64,000 bases of DNA from Ancylobacter moscoviensis. Lineage in GTDB: Bacteria; Pseudomonadota; Alphaproteobacteria; Rhizobiales; Xanthobacteraceae. Below are positions 32,675 to 42,314 of the stretch, piece by piece (within the stretch, counting starts at the first letter, position 1; each line of letters starts with the position of its first letter). The DNA is taken from positions 248,001 to 312,000 of the forward strand of contig NZ_VMBP01000004.1 in the NCBI RefSeq assembly GCF_007559435.1, given 5' to 3'. Under the pieces are notes generated by a model. That model worked only from the letters and a program-made list of their open reading frames with translations, was not told where the DNA came from and made no database searches. Position numbers and translations under genes: made by a program.

Positions 32675-34501
32675 GTGATCGATATCACCCGGCGCGCCTT
32701 CGGGCGCAACGTATTAATCGCCGGGTGCGGGGCGGCATTCGGCTACTCTCCACTGTCATTCGCCCGCGCGGAAGGCGCCGCGGCCCGCCACGGCATCGCG
32801 ATGCATGGCGAGCCCCTCTATCCCGATGGATTCACGCACTACAAGAGCGTCAATCCCGACGCACCGAAGGGCGGACGGCTGACGCAGGGTGCGGTCGGCA
32901 CCTTCGACAGCCTGAACCCCTTCATCGTGCGCGGCACGGCCCCGCCCTTCGTGCGCTGGAACATCGTCGAAAGCCTCATGGCCCGCAGCCCCGACGAGGC
33001 GTTCACCTGCTACGGTCTGCTGGCGCGCAGCGTCGAGACGGACGACGCCCGCAGCTATGTCGCCTTCGAGCTCGATCCCCGCGCCCGCTTCTCGGATGGT
33101 GCGCCGGTGACGGCGGATGACGTGCTTTTCTCCTTCGAGCTGCTGCGGGCAAAGGGGCGGCCGAATCACCGCTCCTATTACGGCAAGGTCGCGAAAGCCG
33201 AGGTGACGGGGCCGCGCGCCATTCGCTTCACCTTCGGGGTGGTCGACCGTGAGCTGCCGCTGATCCTCGCGCTCATGCCGGTGCTGGCCCGCCATGCGGT
33301 CGATCCCGAGCGCTTCGAGCAGACCAGCTTCACCCCGCCGCTCGGGAGCGGCCCGTACAAGGCGGTCGAGGTCAAGCCCGGCGAAACCGTCATCCTGGCG
33401 CGCGTTCCGGACTATTGGGGCCGGGAGTTGCCGGTCAATCGCGGGAACTTCAATTTCGACAGCCTGCGCTACGACTTCTATCGCGACGTGAACGCCCAGT
33501 TCGAGGCCTTCAAGCGCGGGCTCTACGACATACGCTTCGAGACCGACCCGGGCCGCTGGAAGACCGGCTACGACATTCCCGCCGTGCGCGACGGGCGGAT
33601 CGTCCGCGAGGAGATCGAGACCGGCATGCCGAAGCCCTATTCGGCGCTGATCTTCAACATGCGTCGCGACATCTTCACCGACGTGCGGGTGCGGCAGGCC
33701 ATGGTCGAGCTGTTCGACTTCGAATGGGCCAACGAGAATCTCTATTTCGGCCTCTACCGCCGCAACGGCAGCTTCTATGACGGCTCCGAACTGTCCTCGC
33801 TCGGCCGCCCGGCCGATGCGCGCGAGCGCGAATTGCTGACGCGCTTCCCCGATGCGGTGCTGCCGGAGGTGATGGAGGGTACCTGGCATGCGCCCCGCTC
33901 CGACGGCTCGGGCCGCGACCGCGAGCGGCTGCGCCGGGCACTGGAACTGTTCGCCGCCGCCGGCTGGGACCTGAAGGGCGGCACCCTCACCTCGCGCGCC
34001 ACGGGCAGGCCCTTCGCGCCGGAGCTCGTGGTGGGGACGAAGGACCAGGAGCGGCTCGCCCTCGCCTACCAGAACATGCTGCGTCGAGCCGGCGTGAAGC
34101 TGAACATAAGGCTGGTCGACAACGTGCAGTTCGAGGCCCGCAAGCAGACCTACGACTACGACATGGTGCCCTATATCTGGGACCAGTCGCTCTCGCCGGG
34201 CAACGAGCAGTCCTTCTATTTCGGCTCGGCCGCCGCCGACACGCCGGGCACGCGCAATTTCATGGGCCTGAAGAGCCCCGCCGCCGACGCGATGATCGAA
34301 GCGCTGCTCGCCGCGCGCGAACGGACGGATTTCGTCTCCGCCGTGCGGGCGCTCGACCGGGTCCTGATCTCCGCGCGCTTCTCCGTGCCGCTTTTCTACA
34401 CGCCAGGCCAATGGGTGGCGCGCTGGCGCAAGGTGGAGCGGCCGGCGCGGGTGGCGCTTTCCGGAACGCTGGCCGAGAGCTGGTGGCAGGGGGCGGGCTG
34501 A
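32675..34501 (+). CDS. Extracellular oligopeptide-binding protein (YejA-like SBP_bac_5)
   Basis: ABC-transporter substrate-binding protein of 608 residues. The N-terminus TRRAFGRNVLIAGCGAAFG looks like a Tat signal. The SBP_bac_5 domain follows, with PKGGRLTQGAVGTFDSLNPF and FSDGAPVTADDVLFSFELL, and the long-form C-terminus as in YejA (microcin C/oligopeptide importer). No permease or ATPase genes are adjacent, so it either works with a transporter encoded elsewhere or has been separated from it. The GTG start has GGGAG 7 bases upstream. Confidence 0.87.
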   Translation: MIDITRRAFGRNVLIAGCGAAFGYSPLSFARAEGAAARHGIAMHGEPLYPDGFTHYKSVNPDAPKGGRLTQGAVGTFDSLNPFIVRGTAPPFVRWNIVESLMARSPDEAFTCYGLLARSVETDDARSYVAFELDPRARFSDGAPVTADDVLFSFELLRAKGRPNHRSYYGKVAKAEVTGPRAIRFTFGVVDRELPLILALMPVLARHAVDPERFEQTSFTPPLGSGPYKAVEVKPGETVILARVPDYWGRELPVNRGNFNFDSLRYDFYRDVNAQFEAFKRGLYDIRFETDPGRWKTGYDIPAVRDGRIVREEIETGMPKPYSALIFNMRRDIFTDVRVRQAMVELFDFEWANENLYFGLYRRNGSFYDGSELSSLGRPADARERELLTRFPDAVLPEVMEGTWHAPRSDGSGRDRERLRRALELFAAAGWDLKGGTLTSRATGRPFAPELVVGTKDQERLALAYQNMLRRAGVKLNIRLVDNVQFEARKQTYDYDMVPYIWDQSLSPGNEQSFYFGSAAADTPGTRNFMGLKSPAADAMIEALLAARERTDFVSAVRALDRVLISARFSVPLFYTPGQWVARWRKVERPARVALSGTLAESWWQGAG

Positions 34502-34693
34502 TCCCGCCGCGCCGCGAACGCCGTTAAGGAGAGCGCTACCACGGCCGGCGGAAACCTCGCCGTCGGGCACATGAAGGGCTGGACAGCGCGGCCGGAACGC
34601 GGTCCTTAGGGAAGAACGTGACGCGCCGGTCCGGTGGACCTGCTGCGCGCCACCCTGTCGATGTCGCCGAAAATCGCGTCCTGGAGCCGGACC

Positions 34694-35008
34694 ATGCGTT
34701 ACGCCGTCATTTCCGCCGTCGCTCTCGTGATCGCGGGCGCCCTGCCTGCGGCCGCGCAGGAATCGATCACGGTGCATCCGAGGGCCCAGCCGGGGAACGG
34801 TGGTGGCCTCGAGATCACCATTCCGCCGATCAACAACCCGAACTACCTCGATCCCGGCCCGATGCCGAACGATCCCGGCACCGACAAGAGCCAGGACTAC
34901 ATGAACCAGGCTGGCGGCGACTACATGAACGACGCCGGTCCGGGCTCGGACGTCGATGCCGACATCCTGCCGGACAGCGACGGCGCCTATGGCAGCCCGA
35001 TCGAGTGA
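34694..35008 (+). CDS. Small secreted acidic protein of unknown function
   Basis: Protein of 104 residues with a signal peptide (MRYAVISAVALVIAGALPAA, cleavage near AAAQ). A mature part rich in Asn, Asp, Pro and Gly follows (PPINNPNYLDPGPMPNDP, DYMNQAGGDYMNDAGPGSD), with a repeated DYMN unit. No family recognised. Start 34694 has GGAG at 7 bases; an ATG 20 codons earlier would bury the signal peptide. It converges with mfd. Confidence 0.6.
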   Translation: MRYAVISAVALVIAGALPAAAQESITVHPRAQPGNGGGLEITIPPINNPNYLDPGPMPNDPGTDKSQDYMNQAGGDYMNDAGPGSDVDADILPDSDGAYGSPIE

Positions 35009-35029
35009 CGATACCGGGCGCCGGGCGGC

Positions 35030-38000
35030 TCACGCCGCCTTGGCGCCCTGCTCGGCGATCTTCGCCAGCTCCTTGAGAATGGCCGCACTGCCCTTGAGCC
35101 GTGCATTCGGGCTCGGCCAGTCCTCCGAGAACACGACCTTTCCGTCCGGGCGCATCTTCGCGACGACGTGAGGCTTGCCGACATAGGCGATGAAGCCGGC
35201 CGGGTTCGGGAACAGCCCGTCGCGGAAGGTGAGCACCATGCCGCGCGGGCCGGCATCGACCTTCTCCACATTGGCGCGGCGGCAGAGCGCCTTGATCGAC
35301 ACCAGCTTGAGAAGCTGCTCGACCTCCTCGGGGAGCGGGCCGAAGCGGTCGACCAGCTCGGCGCCGACCGACTCGATCTCCGCGTCCGTCTCCAGATCGG
35401 CCAGCCGGCGGTAGAGGCTGAGGCGGACATGCAGGTCCGCGACATACTCCTCCGGGATCAGCACAGGCGTGCCGATGGAGATGGTGGGCGACCACTTGTC
35501 GGCGACCGGCGCGGTGATGCCGGCCTTGAGGTTGGCGATCGCCTCCTCCAGCATCTCCTGGTAGAGTTCGTAGCCGACTTCCTTGATGTGGCCGGACTGC
35601 TCGTCGCCGAGCAGGTTGCCGGCGCCGCGAATGTCGAGGTCGTGGCTGGCGAGCTGGAAACCGGCGCCCAGCGTGTCGAGCGACTGCAGCACCTTGAGCC
35701 GGCGGTCGGCCTGGGCCGTCACCTGCTTTTCCGCCGGCAGGGTGAAGATGGCGTAGGCGCGCGTCTTCGAGCGGCCGACGCGCCCGCGCAGCTGGTAGAG
35801 CTGGGCGAGGCCGAACATGTCGGCGCGGTGCACGATCAGCGTGTTGGCGGTCGGAATGTCGAGGCCGGATTCCACGATGGTGGTGGAGAGCAGCACGTCG
35901 AACTGGCCGTCATAGAAGGCGGACATGATCTCTTCGAGCTGCGTCGCCGCCATCTGGCCGTGCGCGACGGCGACCCGCACCTCCGGAACCTGCCGGTCGA
36001 GGAAGTCCTTGACCTCGGCGAGGTCCTCGATGCGCGGGCAGACGTAGAAGCTTTGGCCGCCGCGGTAGCGCTCGCGCAGCAGCGCCTCGCGCACGATCAG
36101 CGGGTCGAAGGGGGTGACGAAGCTGCGTACCGCGAGGCGGTCCACCGGCGGCGAGGCGATGATGGAGAGCTCGCGCACGCCGGTCATGGCGAGCTGAAGG
36201 GTGCGCGGGATCGGCGTCGCGGTGAGCGTGAGCACATGGACCTCGGCGCGCAGCTGCTTCAGCCGCTCCTTGTGGGAGACGCCGAAATGCTGCTCCTCGT
36301 CGATGATGACGAGGCCGAGATCCTTGAAGGAGATGGTCTTGCCGAGCAGGGCGTGGGTGCCGACGACGATGTCGACCGTGCCGTCGGCGAGGCCCTTCTT
36401 GGTCTCCGACAGCTCCTTGCCCGTCACCAGCCGGGAGGCCTGCCGCACCACGATGGGCAGGCCCTTGAAGCGCTCGGAGAAGGTTTTGAAATGCTGGCGG
36501 GCGAGCAGCGTCGTGGGCACCACCACCGCCACCTGCTTGCCGCTGAGCGCCACCGCGAAGGCGGCGCGCAGCGCGACCTCGGTCTTGCCGAAGCCGACAT
36601 CGCCGCAGACGAGGCGGTCCATGGGGTGGCCGGAGCCGAGATCGTCGAACACCGCCTCGATGGCGGCTTCCTGGTCCTCGGTCTCCTCATAGGGGAAGCG
36701 GGCACGGAACTCGTCGTAGAGCCCGGCGGCCGGGACGAGGCGCGGCGCCTCCTGGAGCTGGCGCTGCGCGGCGACCTTGATGAGCTCGGCCGCCATCTCG
36801 CGGATGCGGCTCTTCATCCGCGCCTTGCGCGCCTGCCACCCGCCGCCGCCCAGCCGGTCGAGCTGCGCCTCGGTATCCTCCGAGCCGTAGCGCGAGAGCA
36901 GCTCGAGATTCTCCACCGGCAGGAAAAGCTTGGAGCCTTCCGCGTAGTGGATCTCGAGGCAGTCGTGCGGCGCGCCCATCGCCTCGATGGTCTTCAGGCC
37001 GATGAAGCGGCCAATGCCGTGATCGACATGCACCACGAGATCGCCGGCGGTGAGCGAGGTCAGCTCGGCGATGACGTCCTGCGGGCGCCGCGCCTTGCGC
37101 TTGGGCCGCACCAGACGGTCGCCGAGAATATCCTGCTCGCCGATGACGGCGAGCGTGTCGGTCTCGAAGCCGCCCTCGATGCCCAGAACGGCGAGGCCGA
37201 TGGCGCCCTTCGGCAGGGTGTCAGCGGCGTCGCGTGAGCCGATGGTCTGGGTGCCCTTCAAGCCGTGATCGGCGAGGACCGTCGCGAGGCGGTCGCGCGA
37301 GCCGTCCGACCACGCGGCGAGGATGGTGCGCTTCTTCGTGGCGAGATCGCGCAGATAGTCGGCGGCGATCTCGAAGAGGTTCACCTCCGGGTCCGCGCGT
37401 TCCGGCGCGAAGGAGCGCGCGGGGCGGCCGTCGAGGTCGATGACGTCCTTCGATTCCGGCAGGGCGAAGCCGGAGACGGCGACATTCGCCGCCTTCTGAC
37501 GCCGGCCCTGCCACTCCTCGGCGGTGAGATAGAGCGCGTCGGGCGGGAGCGGCTTGTACGGGGCGCCGCCGGAGGCGTGCTCCATGCCGTGCTTGCGGGC
37601 ATCGTAATAGTCGGCGATCTGGTCGAGGCGCGAGGCGGCCGCCTCATCCCCCTGCGCCTCCATGACGATGGGCGCGTCCGGCGCGTAGTCGAACAGCGTA
37701 TCCAGCCCATCATGGAACAGCGGCAGCCAGTGCTCCATGCCGGGATAGCGACGTCCCTCGCTGACCGCCTCGTAGAGCAGGTCGCCGCGCTGGGCCGCGC
37801 CGAAGGCGGCGACATAGGCCATACGGAAACGGCGCATCGACTCGGTGGTGAGCTGCAATTCGCTCATCGGCACGAGATCGAGCGCGCGCATCTGCATGGC
37901 CGTGCGCTGGGTCTCGGGATCGAAGGAGCGGATGGACTCCAGCGTGTCGCCGAAGAAGTCGAGCCGCACGGGGGCCGGAAGTCCTGGCGGGAACAGGTCG

Positions 38001-38545
38001 ACGATGCCGCCGCGCACCGCGTATTCGCCGGTGTCGCGCACGGTGGAGGTGCGCTGGAAGCCATTGATCTCGGCCCAGCCGACCACCTCGTCGAGCGACA
38101 GCGCGTTGCCAGGGGCGGCCGAGAAGGACTGCGTGGCCACCAGATCGCGCCGGGGCACGCGCTGGAGCGCCGCGTTCACCGTGGTGAGCACGATGGTGCC
38201 CGCTTCGCGTCCTTTCACCCGCGCGAGGCGGGCCAGCGTCGTCATGCGCCGGGCGATGATCGACGCGTTCGGCGAGGCGCGGTCATAGGGCAGGCAATCC
38301 CACGCCGGGAAAGGCAGAACCTCGACGCCGGGCGCGAAGAAGCCGAGCGCGCGTTCGAGTTCCGCCATGCGTTCGGTATCGCGACAGACGACCATCAGCG
38401 TCGGCCAGGGGGCGTTCTCCTGCGCGGCGATGGCGCGCGCGAGATCGGCCACCACCAGCCCTTCCATGCCGGCGGGCACGTTGGCGAGCGTCAGAGTCCG
38501 GCCGGCAGAAAGGCGCGAGATGATGGCGGAATGCGGAGTCTTCAT
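35030..38545 (-). CDS. mfd: Transcription-repair coupling factor Mfd
   Basis: ATP-dependent DNA translocase of 1171 residues that removes stalled RNA polymerase and recruits UvrA. UvrB-like modules are in the N-terminal third. The RNA-polymerase-interaction domain DLVVHVDHGIGRFIGLKTIE is near residue 500. Helicase motifs include GDVGFGKTEVALRAAFAVAL (Walker A), the DEEQHFG box and RVGRSKTRAYAIF, and the TRG/TRCF C-terminal domain is present. It overlaps the sdhE stop by 4 bases (ATGA), so the two are co-transcribed. Confidence 0.97.
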   Translation of the reverse strand: MKTPHSAIISRLSAGRTLTLANVPAGMEGLVVADLARAIAAQENAPWPTLMVVCRDTERMAELERALGFFAPGVEVLPFPAWDCLPYDRASPNASIIARRMTTLARLARVKGREAGTIVLTTVNAALQRVPRRDLVATQSFSAAPGNALSLDEVVGWAEINGFQRTSTVRDTGEYAVRGGIVDLFPPGLPAPVRLDFFGDTLESIRSFDPETQRTAMQMRALDLVPMSELQLTTESMRRFRMAYVAAFGAAQRGDLLYEAVSEGRRYPGMEHWLPLFHDGLDTLFDYAPDAPIVMEAQGDEAAASRLDQIADYYDARKHGMEHASGGAPYKPLPPDALYLTAEEWQGRRQKAANVAVSGFALPESKDVIDLDGRPARSFAPERADPEVNLFEIAADYLRDLATKKRTILAAWSDGSRDRLATVLADHGLKGTQTIGSRDAADTLPKGAIGLAVLGIEGGFETDTLAVIGEQDILGDRLVRPKRKARRPQDVIAELTSLTAGDLVVHVDHGIGRFIGLKTIEAMGAPHDCLEIHYAEGSKLFLPVENLELLSRYGSEDTEAQLDRLGGGGWQARKARMKSRIREMAAELIKVAAQRQLQEAPRLVPAAGLYDEFRARFPYEETEDQEAAIEAVFDDLGSGHPMDRLVCGDVGFGKTEVALRAAFAVALSGKQVAVVVPTTLLARQHFKTFSERFKGLPIVVRQASRLVTGKELSETKKGLADGTVDIVVGTHALLGKTISFKDLGLVIIDEEQHFGVSHKERLKQLRAEVHVLTLTATPIPRTLQLAMTGVRELSIIASPPVDRLAVRSFVTPFDPLIVREALLRERYRGGQSFYVCPRIEDLAEVKDFLDRQVPEVRVAVAHGQMAATQLEEIMSAFYDGQFDVLLSTTIVESGLDIPTANTLIVHRADMFGLAQLYQLRGRVGRSKTRAYAIFTLPAEKQVTAQADRRLKVLQSLDTLGAGFQLASHDLDIRGAGNLLGDEQSGHIKEVGYELYQEMLEEAIANLKAGITAPVADKWSPTISIGTPVLIPEEYVADLHVRLSLYRRLADLETDAEIESVGAELVDRFGPLPEEVEQLLKLVSIKALCRRANVEKVDAGPRGMVLTFRDGLFPNPAGFIAYVGKPHVVAKMRPDGKVVFSEDWPSPNARLKGSAAILKELAKIAEQGAKAA

Positions 38546-38838
38546 ATTTCGGGAACGCCCTCACCCGACAGATGGAACTGCCGGAAGCGGTGAAAAATGG
38601 GTGTGTCGAATTCCGGGGCAGGCTCGCCGCTGTTGATCCAGCCGAACAGGTCGGGATCCTCAACCTCGATGAGCAGCTCGAAATCGGCCACTTCCTCTTC
38701 GCTCAGCGCGGCGAGATAGGCATCCGCGAAGCGGCCCATCAGAAGGTCCATCTCACGGGTGCCGCGATGCCAGGCGCGGTAGAGGATGCGGCGGCGGCGG
38801 GCATCGAGCCCGGCGCTCGAACGGGTGGTTCCGGTCAT
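38542..38838 (-). CDS. sdhE: FAD assembly factor SdhE (succinate dehydrogenase assembly factor 2)
   Basis: Small protein of 98 residues that promotes covalent flavinylation of succinate dehydrogenase. The family motif RRRILYRAWHRGTREMDLLMGRFADAYLAALSEEE contains the RGxxE segment that contacts SdhA. Start 38838 is chosen at the beginning of similarity; the open frame upstream is not conserved-looking. It is divergent from recG and overlaps mfd. Confidence 0.92.
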   Translation of the reverse strand: MTGTTRSSAGLDARRRRILYRAWHRGTREMDLLMGRFADAYLAALSEEEVADFELLIEVEDPDLFGWINSGEPAPEFDTPIFHRFRQFHLSGEGVPEI

Positions 38839-39020
38839 GTGGGTTCTGTGCCCCAAAGGCTCAAGGCCGTGGAAGGCCGAGTGTTTAGCGCGGCACGCGG
38901 CCGATGTCAGGTAGGCATTGGGCGATGTCACGCGATGGGTATGTGGGGCGAGGCTGAAGAACCTTTGCTCGGGCCCGGATCGGCGCTGCAGGCGGAGCGC
39001 AAAGCCGGAACGGCAATGCC

Positions 39021-39114
39021 GTCATCCCCGGGGCTTGGCCTGGGGATCCACGACTTGCCGCGCACGCCGGGCTGAACGGAAGTCGTGGATGGCCGGGTCA
39101 AGCCCGGCCATGAC
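39021..39114. repeat. Palindromic intergenic repeat, copy 1
   Basis: Two inward-facing hairpin units, each of the form GTCAT-stem-loop-stem-ATCCACGACTT, are separated by about 20 bases. The left unit has stem CCCCGGG/CCTGGGG and the right one (minus strand) GGCCGGG/CCCGGCC. Related copies are at 46342-46420 and 59494-59582. It lies in the 329-base sdhE/recG divergent region, which otherwise shows no gene. Confidence 0.8.
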
Positions 39115-39167
39115 GAGCGGCCCGCTACGTTGCGCACGGGCGCGCCTTCGTCCACCTTCCCCGCACC

Positions 39168-41249
39168 ATGCGGCCCGACATCCTCAATCCCTATTTCGCG
39201 TCCATCACCGGCCTGCCCGGCATCGGCCCCAAGCTCGCCCGGCCTTTCAACCGGCTGCTGGGGCATGAGGAAGGCGCGCGGGTGCTCGACCTGCTGATGC
39301 ACCTGCCCTCCTCCACCATCGACCGGCGGGCGCGTCCCACCCTGTCGCAGGTGGTGCCGGACACGGTGGTGACGGTGGAAATCCATGTCGACCGGCACGT
39401 ACCCACGCCGCGCGGCTCGCGGGCGCCCTATCGCGTCTACGCGCATGACGAGACCGGCGACCTCGTGTTGGCCTTCTTCAAGGCCGAGCGGAGCTGGATG
39501 GAGCGCCTGCTGCCGGTGGGGGAGACGCGCTGGGTGTCCGGCACGGTGACGCTCTATGACGGCATCCCGCAGATGGTGCATCCCGACCGCGTGGTGGACG
39601 CCGCCGGACTCGCCAAGCTGCCACCCATCGAGCCGATCTACCCGCTGGTGGAAGGGCTCGGCCATGGCCATGTGCGGCGCGCGGTCGAGGCCGCACTGGC
39701 GCAGACCGCCGAGCTGCCGGAATGGCAGGCGGAGGCGCCGGTAATCGGCTTCCATGCCGCGCTGCGTACCGTGCACCAGCCGCACGACACGCTTGACGCG
39801 AACCCCGCCGGCCCGGCGTGGCGGCGGCTCGCCTATGACGAATTGCTGGCCGGCCAGCTCGCGCTCGCCCTGCTGCGGGCGCGCACGGTGAAGCAGGCCG
39901 GACGCCCGAGCATCGGCGACGGCGCGCTGGCGCGGCGGATCGAGGCGGCCCTGCCCTTCTCGCTCACCGGCTCGCAGGTGGAGGCGCTCAAGGCCATCCG
40001 CGCCGACCTCGCTTCTTCCGACCGAATGCTGAGGCTGCTGCAGGGCGATGTCGGCTCGGGCAAGACCGTGGTGGCGCTGCTGGCGGCGGCGACCGTCATC
40101 GAGGCCGGGCGACAGGCGGCGCTGATGGCGCCGACCGAAATCCTCGCCCGCCAGCACCTGAAGACCATCGAACCGCTGGCGCGGCAGGCAGGGCTGCGGG
40201 TGGCGCTGCTGACCGGACGCGAGAAGGGGCGCGCCCGCGAGCAGCTTCTGGCCGCGTTGGCGAGCGGCGAGATCGACCTCGTTATCGGCACCCACGCGCT
40301 GTTCCAGGAGGGGGTGAGCTTCCGCGACCTCGCGCTCGCCGTCGTCGACGAGCAGCACCGCTTCGGCGTGCATCAGCGGCTCGCCCTGGCCTCCAAGGGC
40401 GAGGCGGTCGACGTGCTGGTGATGACCGCGACGCCCATTCCCCGCACGCTGGTGCTGACCTATTTCGGCGACATGGATTCGAGCGAGCTGCGCGAGAAGC
40501 CGGCCGGCCGCCAGCCGATCGACACCCGCGCCATCCCCTCTGACCGGCTCGACGAGGTGATCGCCCGCCTCGGCCGAGCGCTCGCCGAGGGGCGGCGAGC
40601 CTACTGGATCTGTCCGCTGGTGGAGGAATCGGAAAACTCCGATCTCGCGGCGGCCGAGGCCCGCTTCGCCGACCTGCAGGCCCATTTCGGCGCGCGCGTC
40701 GGCCTCGTGCACGGCAAGATGAAGGGGGCCGAGAAGGACGCCGCCATGGCCGCCTTCGCCGTGGGGCAGACGCAGCTCCTCGTGGCGACGACGGTCGTCG
40801 AGGTCGGGGTGGACGTGCCGGAGGCGAGCATCATCGTCATCGAGCACGCCGAGCGCTTCGGTCTCGCCCAGCTCCATCAGTTGCGCGGGCGCGTGGGGCG
40901 CGGCGACATCGCCTCGACCTGCCTGCTGGTCTACCGCCGCCCGCTGGGCGAGGTCGCTAGGCAGCGGCTGGAGGCGCTGCGCTCCTCCGAGGATGGCTTC
41001 TTCCTCGCCGAGCAGGACCTGAAGCTGCGCGGAGAAGGCGACGTGCTCGGCACTCGGCAGAGCGGCTTCCCGGGCTTCCGCCTCGCACGGCTGGAGATAC
41101 ATGGCGATCTTCTCGAGCGCGCGCGGGCCGAGGCGACAGCAACAGTTAAGAACGATTCTGATCTCGTTGGCCCGCGTGGCGCCGCGCTGCGCCTGCTCTT
41201 ACATATTTTTGAACGCGACGTGGCGGTGAAACTCCTAAGCGCGGGATGA
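39168..41249 (+). CDS. recG: ATP-dependent DNA helicase RecG
   Basis: Branch-migration helicase of 693 residues acting on stalled forks and Holliday junctions. The N-terminal wedge/OB domain is at about 60-160, Walker A is GDVGSGKTVVALLAAA, the DExH box is VVDEQHRFGV, motif III is MTATPIPRTL and motif VI is QLRGRVGRG; the C-terminal FPGFRLA region completes it. First ATG used. Monocistronic, divergent from sdhE. Confidence 0.96.
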   Translation: MRPDILNPYFASITGLPGIGPKLARPFNRLLGHEEGARVLDLLMHLPSSTIDRRARPTLSQVVPDTVVTVEIHVDRHVPTPRGSRAPYRVYAHDETGDLVLAFFKAERSWMERLLPVGETRWVSGTVTLYDGIPQMVHPDRVVDAAGLAKLPPIEPIYPLVEGLGHGHVRRAVEAALAQTAELPEWQAEAPVIGFHAALRTVHQPHDTLDANPAGPAWRRLAYDELLAGQLALALLRARTVKQAGRPSIGDGALARRIEAALPFSLTGSQVEALKAIRADLASSDRMLRLLQGDVGSGKTVVALLAAATVIEAGRQAALMAPTEILARQHLKTIEPLARQAGLRVALLTGREKGRAREQLLAALASGEIDLVIGTHALFQEGVSFRDLALAVVDEQHRFGVHQRLALASKGEAVDVLVMTATPIPRTLVLTYFGDMDSSELREKPAGRQPIDTRAIPSDRLDEVIARLGRALAEGRRAYWICPLVEESENSDLAAAEARFADLQAHFGARVGLVHGKMKGAEKDAAMAAFAVGQTQLLVATTVVEVGVDVPEASIIVIEHAERFGLAQLHQLRGRVGRGDIASTCLLVYRRPLGEVARQRLEALRSSEDGFFLAEQDLKLRGEGDVLGTRQSGFPGFRLARLEIHGDLLERARAEATATVKNDSDLVGPRGAALRLLLHIFERDVAVKLLSAG

Positions 41250-41289
41250 ATATTGTATGAGTAGGATCGAATGACTTGATGGTGCGGCT

Positions 41290-41697
41290 ATGCGAACCCC
41301 GATGATGGAGCGGCGGCCGAAACTTTATTCCCTTGCGGCACCCGGACGCTGGATCCTGTTCGTGCTCGCCTGGGTGTGCGTGGCTCTCGGCGTGATCGGC
41401 ATCGTGACGCCTGTGATGCCCGGGACGGTGTTCCTCATTCTTGCCGCCTGGCTGTTCGCCCGCTCCTCGCCACGCTTCGAGAACTGGCTGCTGACCCATC
41501 CGCGGCTCGGCCCCTCCGTGGTGGCGTGGCGCGAGAACGGCGTGGTGCCGCGCTGGGCGCAGCTCGTGGCGACCGGCAGCATGGCGGGCAGCTTCGGGCT
41601 GTTGGTCGTCATCGGCCTCTCCGTGCCGGTGCTGGCGATCATCGGGGCGATCTTCGTCGCGGTCTCCGCCTATCTCCTGACCCGGCCGGTGACGTAA
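41290..41697 (+). CDS. DUF454 (YbaN-like) membrane protein
   Basis: Inner-membrane protein of 135 residues with an N-terminal hairpin of two helices (about 20-55), the family motif GIVTPVMPGTVFLILAAWLFARSSPRF and another pair of helices at 95-130. Function unknown. Its stop overlaps the mobA start by one base (TAATG), implying coupling to mobA. Confidence 0.85.
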   Translation: MRTPMMERRPKLYSLAAPGRWILFVLAWVCVALGVIGIVTPVMPGTVFLILAAWLFARSSPRFENWLLTHPRLGPSVVAWRENGVVPRWAQLVATGSMAGSFGLLVVIGLSVPVLAIIGAIFVAVSAYLLTRPVT

Positions 41698-42314
41698 TGG
41701 CCGCCGATGTTCCGACCGGCCTCATCCTGGCCGGTGGCCTGTCGCGCCGCATGGGCGGAGGCGACAAGGCTCTGCGCGTGCTTGGCGGCGAGACGATCCT
41801 CGCGCGGATCGCGCGACGGTTGCGCCCGCAGGTTGGCGCGCTGCTGCTGAACGCCAACGGTCCGGCCGCGCGCTTCGGGCTCGACCTGCCGGTGGTGCCG
41901 GACACCCTGCCCGATGCGCCGGGGCCGCTGGCCGGCATTCTCGCCGGGCTCGACCATGTGGCGCGGCACCGGCCGGAGGAGCGCTTCCTGCTGACCGTGC
42001 CGGCGGACTGCCCCTTCCTGCCCTCGGATCTCGCCCGGCGCCTTCTGTCGGCGGCTGTGGAGACCGGGGCGGCCTATGCGCGCTCGGGCGGACGGGCGCA
42101 TCCGGTGGTCGGGCTGTGGCCGGTCGAGGCGCGGGGCGAACTACGCCGGCGGCTGGTCGAGGACGGCGAGCGCCGCATGGACCGCTGGACCGAGCGGCTG
42201 GGCGCCGCCGCGATCGACTGGCCGGCCGATCCGTTCGATCCGTTCTTCAACGTCAATACGCCCGACGACCTCGCCGAGGCGGAGCGCCTGGTCGCTGCCT
42301 ATCCGGCGCTCTGA
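41697..42314 (+). CDS. mobA: Molybdenum cofactor guanylyltransferase MobA
   Basis: Nucleotidyltransferase of 205 residues that adds GMP to molybdopterin to form the MGD cofactor. The GTP-binding signature is LILAGGLSRRMGGGDKAL, the metal-binding Asp is in VPADCPFLPSDL, and the C-terminal VNTPDDLAEAERL is typical. Start from the TAATG overlap with the DUF454 gene. It converges on mobB with a 16-base tail overlap. Confidence 0.95.
   Translation: MAADVPTGLILAGGLSRRMGGGDKALRVLGGETILARIARRLRPQVGALLLNANGPAARFGLDLPVVPDTLPDAPGPLAGILAGLDHVARHRPEERFLLTVPADCPFLPSDLARRLLSAAVETGAAYARSGGRAHPVVGLWPVEARGELRRRLVEDGERRMDRWTERLGAAAIDWPADPFDPFFNVNTPDDLAEAERLVAAYPAL

Noticed and set aside
34502-34693. Short intergenic region between the YejA-like gene and the small secreted protein
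   Set aside because: Examined for permease remnants or a terminator; only unstructured GC-rich sequence and a weak ribosome site for the next gene were seen.
32756-34777. 673-residue minus-strand open frame opposite the YejA-like gene
   Set aside because: Antisense shadow with Arg/Gly/His-rich composition and no motif; the plus strand encodes a full SBP_bac_5 protein.
35168-37237. 689-residue plus-strand open frame opposite mfd
   Set aside because: Shadow of mfd, biased composition, no domain.
38928-41102. 724-residue minus-strand open frame opposite recG
   Set aside because: Antisense to a complete recG with all helicase motifs; no ribosome site or family similarity.
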